Shown here: positions 13,501 through 25,514 of the stretch, piece after piece | Position numbering within the stretch: position 1 is the stretch's first letter | Layout: each line of letters opens with the position of its first letter | Assembly (NCBI GenBank): GCA_023238725.1 | Contig: CM041553.1 | Location: 24,815,501 to 24,879,500 of the forward strand | Reading direction: 5' to 3' | DNA from: Scortum barcoo | Lineage: Eukaryota; Chordata; Actinopteri; Centrarchiformes; Terapontidae | DNA: 64,000 nt | Notes under the pieces: model-generated | Databases searched by the model: none | Seen by the model: only the letters and a program-made list of their open reading frames with translations | Told to the model about the DNA's origin: nothing | Made by a program: the position numbers and the translations under genes

Positions 13501-15369
13501 CTTTTTTTTCTGCACGAAGGAGCAGCGTCATGGTTTGCTCAGAACGACCACCGCTGTTTCAGTCAATATCTGAAGTCAATATCCACTCAAGTCTTCTTAA
13601 GCAACCTTTTCACATGTTTTACAGGAGGATATCTTGACTTCTGACCTCTGAATCTGGCAACAGAAAAAGAGGAAAATATCCCTCTAGACTCTAGATCACT
13701 GAAATCAAACCTAGATGGCTTTGAGTTCGGAGACATCTCAATATGCGAATATGGCTGCTGTACGTAAGCTTGGAGATGGACACTTCCTCAGGTTAAGCCC
13801 TGTTACCAACTTAAATATTTATACATGCTTGGCCACCAAATGAGAGAGTTCAGACACCAAAATGAGAAAGGACGGTAATTTTACTGGGAATGACTGACAC
13901 CTTTGTCTTAAATAATCCATTCAGAATAACACAAAGTGACTCTATTTCCATTTCCAAGTAATTATAGACCCTCATCTCTTTGCGCTCGCGTGATCCTGTA
14001 ATTAAACACGAAGCGTGGGCAAAATGAGGAAGATTCCCATCCGTTCCGACGGCGAGGCTGCGAAGCATTGGTTAGACTGGCACACTGCTTCAGTCTGCGT
14101 CCAGTAATTATCACTAGAAAATGGAGGGAAGCCCAAAGCTGAATGATGGAGTCACTAAAATAGAAAGAAACAACTTTCTTTTCTTGAAAAACATGTATTT
14201 TTTGGGCCTTTTTTTATCCAGAGTGATTTTTTGTAGCTCCCTCATGCTGTTTTTGAGAACACGTTAAGATCCGAATCCAAACTCAAGACTCGCTCAAGAG
14301 AGTCTCTATAGTATCTGTCTAGGTTAACTGTTAATTTTTCTTCTCTAAAGTTTACCAGGAGTAAAACTAGAAGTATCTTGGTCAAATGCCACTTTAAACT
14401 TTTGACTCTTTCACTTATTAATAGACCCTCACTGTGACACACAGGTATGAGTTGAATAAGTGAGGGGATGAAAGTAAATAAAGTGGAAAGAAATTTACTC
14501 TTGATTGACAAATAGAAAAAGGGACACCGGTTTTATGCTGTTACCCCTGTGTGCCAGACTATTTACTCTGTATTTGATCCACTGATTTGCAACACGAATT
14601 GCACAAGACACTGAACAGGCTGTTGTCCCGATTGACAGGCTGGTGTCTTGTATGAAAGCTTCGTCATCACCGGCAAAATATATTTTGTAAAAGAAAAGTT
14701 TTTGGAAGGTTTTGTTAATTGCTGATTGGATGTTAGTCTTTTGTTAGTGCTGGAGTTCAGTGCTCAGCCTCACTGTTTGTCTCTGGATGATGTCGTCAGG
14801 ATTAACAAGGTACTTTGCTTGCAATGCAAATGATAAAGCTATTAAATCCAAAATGCAACCAAATGCTTGCCTTCATTGTAGGTGAACTACAAAATAAATC
14901 CATTGTGATTTCATATTTTTGGAATCTGTGAACTGATTTAGCCCAGACCCTAACGAGAACTGCTGGAAATGAAGCTTCTTGTCATGAATATCTGCACCTC
15001 AAAGATCTCTCAAATCCAGAAAAAATAGTCAAATGTTTTTTTGCCCCATCCTGCTAAAGTTCTGCTGGTTTCGCTTTCTCATAGTCTACTGCTGTTGATA
15101 AATTCAATGAGTTTGAAATAAGTCAAAAACTCACAGCTTTTAAGTATATTTCTATCCCATCCATCAAATATTCTATCATAAAAGGGAACAACAACATCTC
15201 TACTGTTTTCTCTCTTGATGGTGTTACTTTAATTTTCCCTCTCAAAATCCTGAAGTGTGTCCTTCCAGCTTCAGTCAGGTTTTCTTCTCCTCCAGCTGTT
15301 ACCCTTTTGTCTTTGTGTTTTTTTGTCCACTTTTTTCCAATACGACAGCAGTTCCTTCTTGCCAGACAA

Positions 15370-15448
15370 TTATTTGATTACAGATAATCACTTCTTAATT
15401 GACTGTCCTGGTTAAATAAAGGTTGAATAAACCACATAAAAAAAAAAT
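15370..15448 (+). repeat. Retroelement 3' tail fragment
   Basis: The motif cctggttaaataaaggttga followed by a poly-A-like stretch is a recurrent 3' end of fish non-LTR elements. Only the tail is recognisable. A weaker related motif (caggttaaataaag) occurs at about 47,171. Confidence 0.4.
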
Positions 15449-15884
15449 AGTGGGGAACCACACCTGCATCATGGGAACAATCAGATGGGGTTGAGTTGAG
15501 TTCCTGACCCAACAGAACAGCTCTGGCTCATTGCAGCCATGATAAATCAAACAGACCCCACCCTACCGGTCAGCTTCAACATGTCTTTTCTCTGGCAGTA
15601 AAAAGCAACCAAAGGACGTCTGGGCTGCTCCATTTTGGAAATCTGTGATTACAGTGTCTAGCTGCAATGATGAAGATATTTTTAATGCAGCCAGAGCAAT
15701 AAAAAAGATCATCTTGCAGTCTTGCTGAGGTGTACTGACAGCTTATAGTTTCCCAAAAAAGCATAAATAAGATTGAAAAGGCATTACATTGTCGCCATGG
15801 GGAACTCCTCAGTTTTGACTGGCTGGAGTGTGTTCATTATCTGTGATGGAGCACAAAGTTTACAGAGCTGTGTCATCAGTATTT

Positions 15885-16400
15885 CAACATTTTGAAACAC
15901 TGTTTGCTCTCTTGCAGAGAATATGGAGCCAGGAAATGTTTAGCTAAGCTTAGCATCAACTATGGAAACAGGAGGAAGAAAGATAGAATAGATAGTAGAA
16001 AGATAAAAACATACAGATAACTTTAAACATCACTAATTACCACATTTAATTGCATGTGTCTAATCTGTTAAAAACTACCATAAGACACCTGGGTAAAAAT
16101 ATACAGGAAGTCAGTGCTCCCAGCCAAGAAATAGTCCTGTAATCCCAAAATAGTCCCGTAGCATCTTTTGGATCTGGTCTGGATTAAACACATGAGATAT
16201 GATGTGTTAATTAGTGATTTCTGGAGGGGTTGCTAGGCTGGTTAGGTCAAGCTGTTTCTCCATTTTCAGTCTTTTTGGCATGCTAAGTGAACCGACTGCT
16301 CGCTGTAGCAGTCATGAGAGTGCTATTAATCTTCTCTCGCCAAGAAAGGGAATGAGCATTTTTACCAAAATGTCAAACTATGTCTTTAAAGTCCATTTAG
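15885..16400 (-). repeat. Dispersed palindromic repeat, antisense
   Basis: The unit has two inverse arms: catcactaattacc near 16,028 opposes ttaattagtgatttc near 16,207. It carries tagctaagcttagcat at its left side and a ccaagaaag...caaaatgtcaaactatgtct end. The TTAGCAT core links it to the fragment at 786-960. No coding capacity is evident. Confidence 0.5.
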
Positions 16401-19400
16401 CATCTGTAGTCTACATGGAACAATACTAAAAACTGAACTGTCCCCTGTTCCCTCTGTCTTTCTTTTTCAAAACCACACATTCCGACGCTCCCAAATACCA
16501 CTGACCAACCTTTAAACAGCAGTTAGATTCACCATAAGTGGCCACAGTTAGTAATAATACACCATGCTGTGCTTGTTGCTGACCGTGCTGCTAACGCTGT
16601 GTGATTTATTGTGGGGGTTGTTTGCCGTGAGGCCAACGAAACCACCAGAGGAGACTGGCTTGGGGAGCGAGTGGGTGGGAGAGACAGCAGGGGAGATTGG
16701 AGATTTTGCTTAACTGGATGATTAGTGTGTGCAGTGCAGTCTGGTCAGCTTCTCTCGGAGGAGAAGCCTGACGACATTAAGGTCCTGACACATGCAGAGG
16801 TCCATGTCGAAACATACATGCAACATATGTATGCATTTAAAGCATGTGACTAATAAATTCACATGTGACAGCACAGATGCATCTAAAGTCTGGTATAAAA
16901 ATGGCCACATTTACTCTCTGAATCACACCAGACCTGGCTTAATTAATCCACATTGAATACATAGATACATAGTGAATCTTTCAAAAGGTCCCTGAAAGTT
17001 TCTACTTTTCACATCAGAAGTCCTGTGATTTTAACATTTAACCATTATAAAACTATTTATTGTAAAGTGCAGTAAGAAGAATTTGTAGTTACAAAGCTAA
17101 AACTTGCTCTTATGCTGGTACAATAATTTAAGTAATAAAAACACTTACATCATGTTTTTGCATGTAGAATAAATTAATAAATAAATAAAATGCATGTAAT
17201 GAACATACTATATATTTTATGAATACACACACACAGATACATGCGCACACACACAGCTGCCCCGGTCTACTTCCAAATCATTTCAGCAGATTTTCTTTCT
17301 GGCTGAGGTGACAGTCTCTCAGAGGCTGCCTGCTTAAAAGGCCGCTGGTTTTTATACAATAATTATCTAACCACGAGAACCTGTGATTTCACCCTGATAT
17401 TTCTCCTCTCACAGCAGGTCTATAAATCAACCAAAACCAACCTTGAAATTTACTTTTTTTTTTTTTTTCCCAGAAAGGCAAATTGGTAGCCGGGTTGAAG
17501 GCGAACAGGCTGCCCAGCCAGCGTCACAAATCAGAGGAAAAGGTCTGAAAAACATTACCAGGCATGAGGTCATCCATTTGTGCGCTATATGTCATTGCGT
17601 TGCTGTAGCTGGGTGAGAGCGGGAGGACCGAGGCCAGGCCAGAACATCAGCCAGTCAGTGAGCTCTGGCTCGATATGGAAAGACCATGTGGAAAACATTT
17701 GGCAATCTGGTAATCTGATACTAAATCTGGGGTCAGCCTTTTAATAGTTGGCGAGGCAAGGAACATCTCCTTGACCCCTTGAGATGGACATAAATATACA
17801 TGCATGCACACACTCACACACACCGCTGTCAGCTCACATGCATGTGGCAGTGATCTGGAACCCTAATTAGCCGAGGATGGGGGTTGAAGGAAGGGGAGGG
17901 TGAAATTAGAGTGGAGGTTCTTCTGATTGAGGGAAATGGGAAACAGGCTGAAACCAATGTTACCCTTTAGTCTTACACACACAAACCCCAGCTGAAGTAT
18001 GGTTACTGGATCAGTAATGAAATATCTCCCGAGTTGGCCCGCTGCTCGGCTGCAGATCTATCTCCTGTGATTATGGCCTGCAGTCCCTGGATGCCAATAT
18101 CCGTTGGTCTGAAAAAATGTTGCATTTGGAAGCTGCGATTACAGAATGATTCACAGACTAATCTGATTTGGATTCACTCACTCATACTTTTCTTTTTGTG
18201 CCGTGCAGTCTCAGAGCAGTCAGATGACTGGTTTAATAAGCCAGACCCTTTTATAGAATTTATGCGCTGACACTTTTATCTAGAGAAACGACATGTTCAA
18301 CAAATAAGGAGGTAGAAATCAGACCTTAATATGAGGTTCTCTGCGAGGACTCAACAGGCAGCAGTGAGGCTGTGTGGTTAGGTGGGTGAGTGGAGCCAGA
18401 TTTAAGATCCATCTGAAGCCTCCTTAAGCATTACAGGGATGTCTGCCAGCACCAGGGATGTTGTTCTGCAGCCAACCTGTAAGGGTGAACAGAGGATAGA
18501 GCAGAACTTCAGTTCACCAAAGCATAGAAAATGGGCAGATTATAGAGCATAGGTAGTTTTAAATAGCTCAAATAGCAACAACCTTCAAAAGACAAGGCCC
18601 TAAAACCACTGTAGAGATATTAGACAAAACATTAAACAAGTTAAAGGACTGTTTTAAAAGACAAGCAGCAAATGGCTGTAGAGACTGAACTAGAGATGAT
18701 CAATGCACGAAAGAACAAATCTTTATCAGAGAAACTTCAGACTGACTGAACTGAATCATCGTTGTCACTGAGAGTGAGCTCCACTCACTGGTGACTGATG
18801 ACCAAGGTGTCAGCTCAGCTGTGATTTATAGGATGCTCCTTTTGGGTTAAAAGCTTATTAAAACATGATTGAAAGAAAATCATTGCCACAAAGACAACTT
18901 TACAGGTTGTCAAGTCCATCCTCATAAAGTATTGGGTAGCGATTTAGTATCTGATGAGCTTTCATACTTATGGATCTATCACTCAAACCTGAGTTTTATT
19001 ATTTATTTTTATATAGATTTAACTTAGTGGTACCTGAAACAACACATACCTACCTAACACATATGCCCTTGCATTATTTTAACTCGGGACGTGAAAGGTG
19101 CGATTGAAAAAAAATTACTATGAACGTTCAAAAACAAAACTGAACAACATGAATGGGTTCAACAAAGTATTATTTTTTTGTTTGTTGTCATTAAAAAAAA
19201 GAAAGATTTCTTTAATATCATGTGCTCACATACTATTTGGCATGGCCTTCTAGAGTGTGTACAGACCAATTTTTCAGACCAACAAAATAAATTTCATATT
19301 CAAACAACTAAAGTGACTTTCACTTCCTTGTGTTTACAGATTTGTAAATATTTGAGCTCATGACTCAGATGATGAACTGTGTAGTTAGCCCTCCACTGAG

Positions 19401-21854
19401 AACCAAGTCAGCGCTTACAGTAGGAGCTCACAGCGGCTTCTCTGAGAGATAAAATCCTGTTGATCTGTGAACGTGTCCTGCACATCCAGATAAAAATTCC
19501 TGTGTGCAGAGTCTCTGGTTTGCGGCTGATTCTCTTGTTAAAAAGATTATTCGCCGTCCAGGTCTCAGCCCCGGCCTCACTTCCCTCCAGGGACGAGGAG
19601 CTTTCGGCCACCATCTGTAACCTCAAGTGTCATCCTCAGGACCGAGCCAGCCCAGTGGGAACACAGCAGACAAATCCCAGGCTTAGTGTTCTCCACATAA
19701 AACAAAACCCTGTTCCCAGTGGACAGACAGCAGCACCAGTGAATAATCCTGGTAAACCAGGCTTAGGATGGGTTGCTTCCAGGCATGGAGGGCACTAAAT
19801 CTCACACGCTGTCTGTCACCAGCTGTGAGACTTCCATATATCCATTCCCCCTAATGCAGGCAGCGCCTCCCGTCATAAACAGGCAATTTAAATGTGCTCA
19901 AAAGGTTTCCGTCAATCAGTGTCTTTTTGTCTACTCAGGCAGCACTCTTAAACTCAAAATATAATTACCCATCAGCCTGCAATAGTAACACAAGAGCACC
20001 CGACAACTCCAATTACCCCCCACACTCTGCTTTTGACCTTTTTGTGCTGCCCCGTGAGAAGATGTGAGGCCGTTTGTACTGTAACGCTACAGGGAGAAGT
20101 CTATTATCGCTCCCCATGATGCCTACTTACTTTTTCCCAGTTACTCCCAGCAACCGGCTGTCAGTCACACATGATTGGCAGGTGAAAGCTTTTATATGTT
20201 TGTATAGCTGGGGGTCTATGTGGGTTTCTGCCTCTATGGCCAGACAAGGTCAAACAATGATGTGGCTCTGTCCAACATTTAATTGCCTTTTATTGACTTT
20301 GGTAAAGTCTGGCTGTCTGTCTGGGACACAATCCGTCACTTCATCGTGCTGCAAAGGTTTTTGTCGCCCGTCTGTTCCCACTAAACATTTTACATAATGT
20401 GTAGTGTGTATTTCAATACACAGCTGAAGAGTGAAAGTCTTTTATCTGCAGCTTTTAGCTTGAAGCCAATCTTAGTTTCACCCGTCCAAAAAGGTCAAAG
20501 TTTATCCGTACCCTCAGAGGAATTAAATAGAATCAATCAATTAGATAGAAAATTAAATAGAGAATTACCATAAAAACTCTGCATATCACCATAAATATAC
20601 ATATAAACCTAAAAATAGTAATGTTACACAATAAAACCAGATTTTAAACTATATGCCATTTTAAATTTACATTACAGAAAATGAATTCTATGTATGTTTT
20701 CTACCACAGAAAAAAGATAAAATGTAGATAATATAGATTAAAAACCCATTCAGACTACATGTAACTGAATATAGTGCATCCCTGAGGTATATCTAAACTA
20801 TATCCAGCTCCAAACATATGGATCCCATAATTTTAATTTGCTTAAATATGCAAATAAGTATAATAATAAATCTAAGAGATGTTGAGATTAGAGAAAATGT
20901 TGCTGAACCACACAGGAAGAAGAAAAGAAGCTGAACCTGCGCCCATGAATGTCGTCCATTCTTCTATTCTGATCGATAACACATGGACGTTCATACCATA
21001 ATGCAGAAGATCTTAATAACGAACAGGCAGTACAGGGTGTGTGTGAATAATATGGATGAACGAGAAGCTTTTGATTGTGCACATCATGACTGCTGCAGCG
21101 GTAAACTCTGCCCGAGAAGTGAAGGTTGCACTAGTAACAGCATTTCTTTTATTTCTATTTATTCCATCCAGTCGGCAAGACTGAGGTGTTGTTGTTCTAC
21201 AAGTGTAGTAAGGCCGACCATCGCTGCACCACTCCTCTTTGCATCATGTGGCTTAAGGCCTGAGGCTGAGTTAGCACGGTGAACACATGGAGTTTGGCAT
21301 GCAAACCATTTCAACCATTTCAAACCATGCATACTGCCATCAGTCACATTGTTAATGGAATAACTCCACATATGTCATGCGCACACATACATTCAATTCA
21401 AACATGTATTAAAATTTTAAAATGTTTCTTTGCTTGAGCTCTTGTCTGTGTTACCTGCTGGTCACGAGTCCAAACTGCCAAACAGGAAGTGTGCCCATTG
21501 AATGATCTTTGTAATGCCATGTTGGTTGGAGAGCACAGGAAGATTTTTCATTGTTTCATGGAATAATCCTTTTTAAAGTACCCTAAACAACTTATATTGT
21601 CAATATTTCTGTGTTGGAATAATTATAATAATGATTAGACATTGTTTTTATCATATTTGTATGTCTTAATTGATCGTCTGGTAGGAGGGGCTTCCTGTAT
21701 AAAAGACAAAGATAGAAGCTCTTCGGGTGAGTTAAAAGTTTTTCACAACCTCATCAAATCCTGGTGTACACTACACATGAAACATAAGCCAGGTGAAGAT
21801 TACACCTACCTACATCTGTTCTCCCCTCACCACTCAGCCTGTCCTTTGAAAAAA

Positions 21855-21890
<36 letters not shown>

Positions 21891-24383
21891 CTGTTGTTGG
21901 TGAAAATCTACATTGATTGTTCAGGGTAATCACCACAGAGCACAAACTTTTATACTGCAGGACAGAGCTACAGAATATCTTCTGGATGTTTATGAAATGG
22001 TCTTCAGTCTACAGTAAATGGTGATAATGGATGGATGCTGTGTCAAATACGACAAAAGTGCATCAACTTTTATTGTTCATTGTTTAAGTACGTGTTTCTG
22101 GGTCAGACCTTTATTTATGATCAGAGGAGGAAGAACTCACGTCACCCACAGTCTGACTCAACATCTGGTTATGGAAACTTTACGCCTCCATTTAGTTCCA
22201 GAGTAGGATCGAAAAGGTTGCATGTTTGATCAAACTGAAGTTTTTCTGGAAAATCTTGCAGAATATCGTAATCTGTTCGACCAGTTCTGCTTTTGCCCAG
22301 CAGCCTTCAATGTGTTTCACTTTACTACATTTTGTTGAAAGCTTTGGAAAGTTTATGTATATATTCACACACACCAAGAAATTAATCATTTCTCATATAA
22401 AATCCCCATCCTTTCCCTTTAAACCAGAGAGTGGTGGAATATGAAGAGGAACCTCGGTTTAATCCTGAAAAGGTTTTCTGCACCCAAAGGATTTGGAAAG
22501 AAAGAGTAAGATGGAGTATGGCGACCCATTCATTGTCACATCCTGTAATGAGTGAGCAAGAGTGAGTTGCAATTAAAATGACATCATAATGAATGGGAAC
22601 GGTGGTGATTTGTAGCATCCCGAAATCCTAGAGAGGGAAGGTGGAAGTTCAGAGTGCCTGATGTGAACTTTACTATTTATATCATGGACCTGATTTTGCT
22701 ACCGATGAGAGTAATGTAATGTGGACTCGGGAATGAAGATTTCATTTTTAAACAGATTTGTTGGACTCTCTTTTACTTTCACTCCCAGCGTCTTCCATCC
22801 AAACTGAGTATTTATATGATTTTGACCCTCTAGACAGGGTCACTGAATCAGGCATTTGCACAGATTACTGATTACTTCTTCCACCTGCTTCCATCATTAG
22901 GAATGTACAGAGGTATTAATTCTGCATCGGTAGTCAAGGCCAGGAGGTGATGCTGAAAGAAACCAGCTCATCTGTCCAGAGAAATGTATATCATGACATG
23001 TTCGTATTGAACAGGTGAGCTCACCCTTTAGCACCGAAGCCTTTAAAAACCATATATTAAAGAGAACAGACAGCACAGTGTGGAGATGTGCTCAAAACAC
23101 AGCCACCAGCCTGTTCTACATGTAAGTGTGACTTCATATTGAATCATAACTCTCCCCTGGGAGGCACCACAAGCCCTGTTTGTGAAAACTGACCACTCTG
23201 AGTCTGAGCACGGCTGGAAAACCCCCTGAATGTCCTCGATGAAACCTCAAAAAAGCTTCTGTTCAGACGCTGTGCTCTGTGATGTAGTGGGTGGATGAAC
23301 ACACCGAGCAGTCAGTCTGGAGTTTGAGTGTCCAAGAAAGTCTGAAAGCATTACATTACTAACTCACACCGCCATCTACTGTTGAATTTTAGTATTACAG
23401 CACAAACGTTACAGCTCAGTTTGAAATAAAAAAATGCCTGAAATGAATGAATGAAACTTTAAAGTTTATTTAAGTACGTATTTGCAGTTTTGTTGCAACA
23501 AAAGGACCATACAACTATTTGAGACAGTTACAAATTACCTTCCTGTACCTGTTTTTATTTCTTCTTATAGTATCAGAATATCATCCCAATACATTTCACA
23601 GAACTAGATGTTTAATGTATTATAACAATTTTAACATTCAGTGAGTCTTAGGATTGAGTGAAAAAACTACACTGTCTTTATTTCCTAAAACCCATATAAC
23701 TTAACTTTCCCAATTATGATTCTGTGTCTGTTTTCAGACTGCACACTAAGAATAAGGTGCTCGTCAAAGCAGCAAACTATTCAGATGATACGGTGACTGT
23801 AGGAAGCACACCAATTTCCATTGTCCCTTGAAAAAGCTAAGTGTAGTCAAAATGTCTGCGGTACAATAAAATCATTCTGAGTTCAGACGGTGGTCATTCT
23901 TTCTTCTGATTGCTTTTTATTTTCCATTTTTATTTGCTGGCTCATCTTACTTGGTTTTTATGTAATAGAGAGTCACTGTCTGTAGAGCATTTTGTGGCTC
24001 AGTGAACAGTGCAAGTTCAAACACAGTACACAGGGTGGAGAGTTAGACCACAATGGTCCTCTGTAGTCGCCATCTCGTTCCTCTTCCAGCAGTTCTTGAG
24101 TTTCTCAGCTCAGCACCTGTCTGTGGTGACGGGCCAGTGGGTGTGTGGGTGGACCTGGCGTCTACACGGCCTGTTTGCCAACCGCAGCTTCAACAATGTG
24201 TGACTGTGTCAACACAAATACCACTCTGCCTCTCTCTTCCTCCTCCTCTCAGTCCCCAAAGCAGGAGGACACTGCGCGGAGGCCCAGTTGGTGGATTCCC
24301 GTTCTTCCTTTACCATGCTTTCCGTGGCTTTCCACCTTGGGAAGAAAAGTTTGTACAGTTTTAATTTTTCCTGGAAAGGACGG
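16401..24383. other. Gene-free interval
   Basis: No conserved exon or RNA gene was recognised on either strand. It holds AT-rich DNA, a (TA)n run at 21,859-21,888 and short CA runs near 17,225 and 17,810. Confidence 0.55.
21859..21888. repeat. (TA)n microsatellite
   Basis: Perfect 30-bp TA run, self-complementary and likely to extrude a cruciform. Confidence 0.95.
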
Positions 24384-24978
24384 TGCTTGCAATTTTTTAA
24401 ATGCCCGTTATCTTGTGATCTCGAGAAAACGAGCTTTGTTATCTCGAGATAATGAGATAATTAACCTATCATCACGAGAAAATGGAAGGTAATTTCCTTT
24501 TATTTCCTCTTGTTACTGATAATGTTTCTATGTTTATTTCCAGTTAGTTTCCAGGCAACAGGTGTCTGTAGCCTATGTGAAGATGCTTTGGGGGTCATTA
24601 TGTACTGTGGGACGAGCTCGCAAGTCTAACAGCCAACAGGATGAGCTTAATAATGTCTTCATTATTTCTATATAATATATATAACAGGCTTTATTTGAGC
24701 AGCTGCTGGCTGAAGCAGAGAGATGGGTTATCCTCTCATCTTTGGATACTATAAAACCAGATTGTCTGCACCAATGAAGCAACTGCAGAAAACCAGAATC
24801 CACATTTAGGCCTCAGTTATTGTTCAGTTATGGATATGATCTTGAAGGTTGGAATCAGCTGTAGACAAATGAACCAGACACTCATTTTAGAGTTCTCCAG
24901 AATTATCTCCTTATCATGAGAAAGTTTTGTTATCTTGAGATAACAACGTTTAAGAAAATAATTGCAAGCTCGGCTTCC
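24384..24978. mobile_element. Inverted-repeat element (MITE-like)
   Basis: The left arm (24,384-24,463) reads gtgcttgcaattttttaaa then gttatct...ctcgagataatgagataatt. The right arm (about 24,900-24,978) is its diverged inverse, with aattatctccttatcatgag, ttatcttgagataac and aaataattgcaagc. Both arms carry reiterated TTATCTCGAGATAA-type palindromes. The interior has no transposase. It lies just downstream of the 3' end of dnaja3. Family unassigned. Confidence 0.55.
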
Positions 24979-25392
24979 GAACTCCTCACTGAACTGTTTA
25001 GCAACATTTTTGGCACATTTTTTCTGGCGTCGAAGCCTTTCCCTCCATGTCAGGAACATCACTTATATTTAAAATCCCATTTGTGTACTAAAACAGCTCA
25101 ATTTAAAGATTTTCACCCTGGCTTAAAAATATATATATAATGTATGTGACACTGTAGAATAGAAACTCCATCTCATAATGTTAAATTTCACATCCCAAAA
25201 ACATCCTAAGCGGTGTCTATAGAGCCTTGCGAGGACTTTGGTCAAAGCTTGATGTTTTAAAATGTGTGTCGTAAATAAAGTGATGTGATTTCAGATGCAT
25301 GGACTGAATTTGCCATTTCACAGCATTGCTGAATGTAATGTTGATGTTTTCAGTGTCTCTGGGAAGAAGTTTGAGGCTCCCACCTGCAGCTG

Positions 25393-25514
25393 TCAGCTAA
25401 AAAGTTTCTTTAGTTTAGAGAAGAAGCCTCCTTCTTCCTCCTTCTGCTGCGTGTCCTGTCCCTCCTCTGAGCTGGTTGACTTCTCGCCAGAATCTGAAGT
25501 GCTGCTGCCCCCTC
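25393..25514 (-). CDS. dnaja3: dnaja3 exon 11 (C-terminus and stop)
   Basis: 122 nt, acceptor gtccag|ga. It encodes a Ser/Glu-rich tail and the basic end FFSKLKKLFS, then TGA at 25,393-25,395. No clear AATAAA on the minus strand was seen close downstream. Confidence 0.93.

Larger units (their letters stand above)
4511..15369. other. Gene-free interval with microsatellites
   Basis: No conserved exon or RNA gene was recognised. It contains (CA)n at 5397-5419, 5925-5955 and 10504-10529, (TCTA)n at 5593-5646 and (GT)n near 9171, plus a pyrimidine-rich stretch (10.08-10.2 kb). Many open frames are simply translations of these tracts. Confidence 0.6.
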
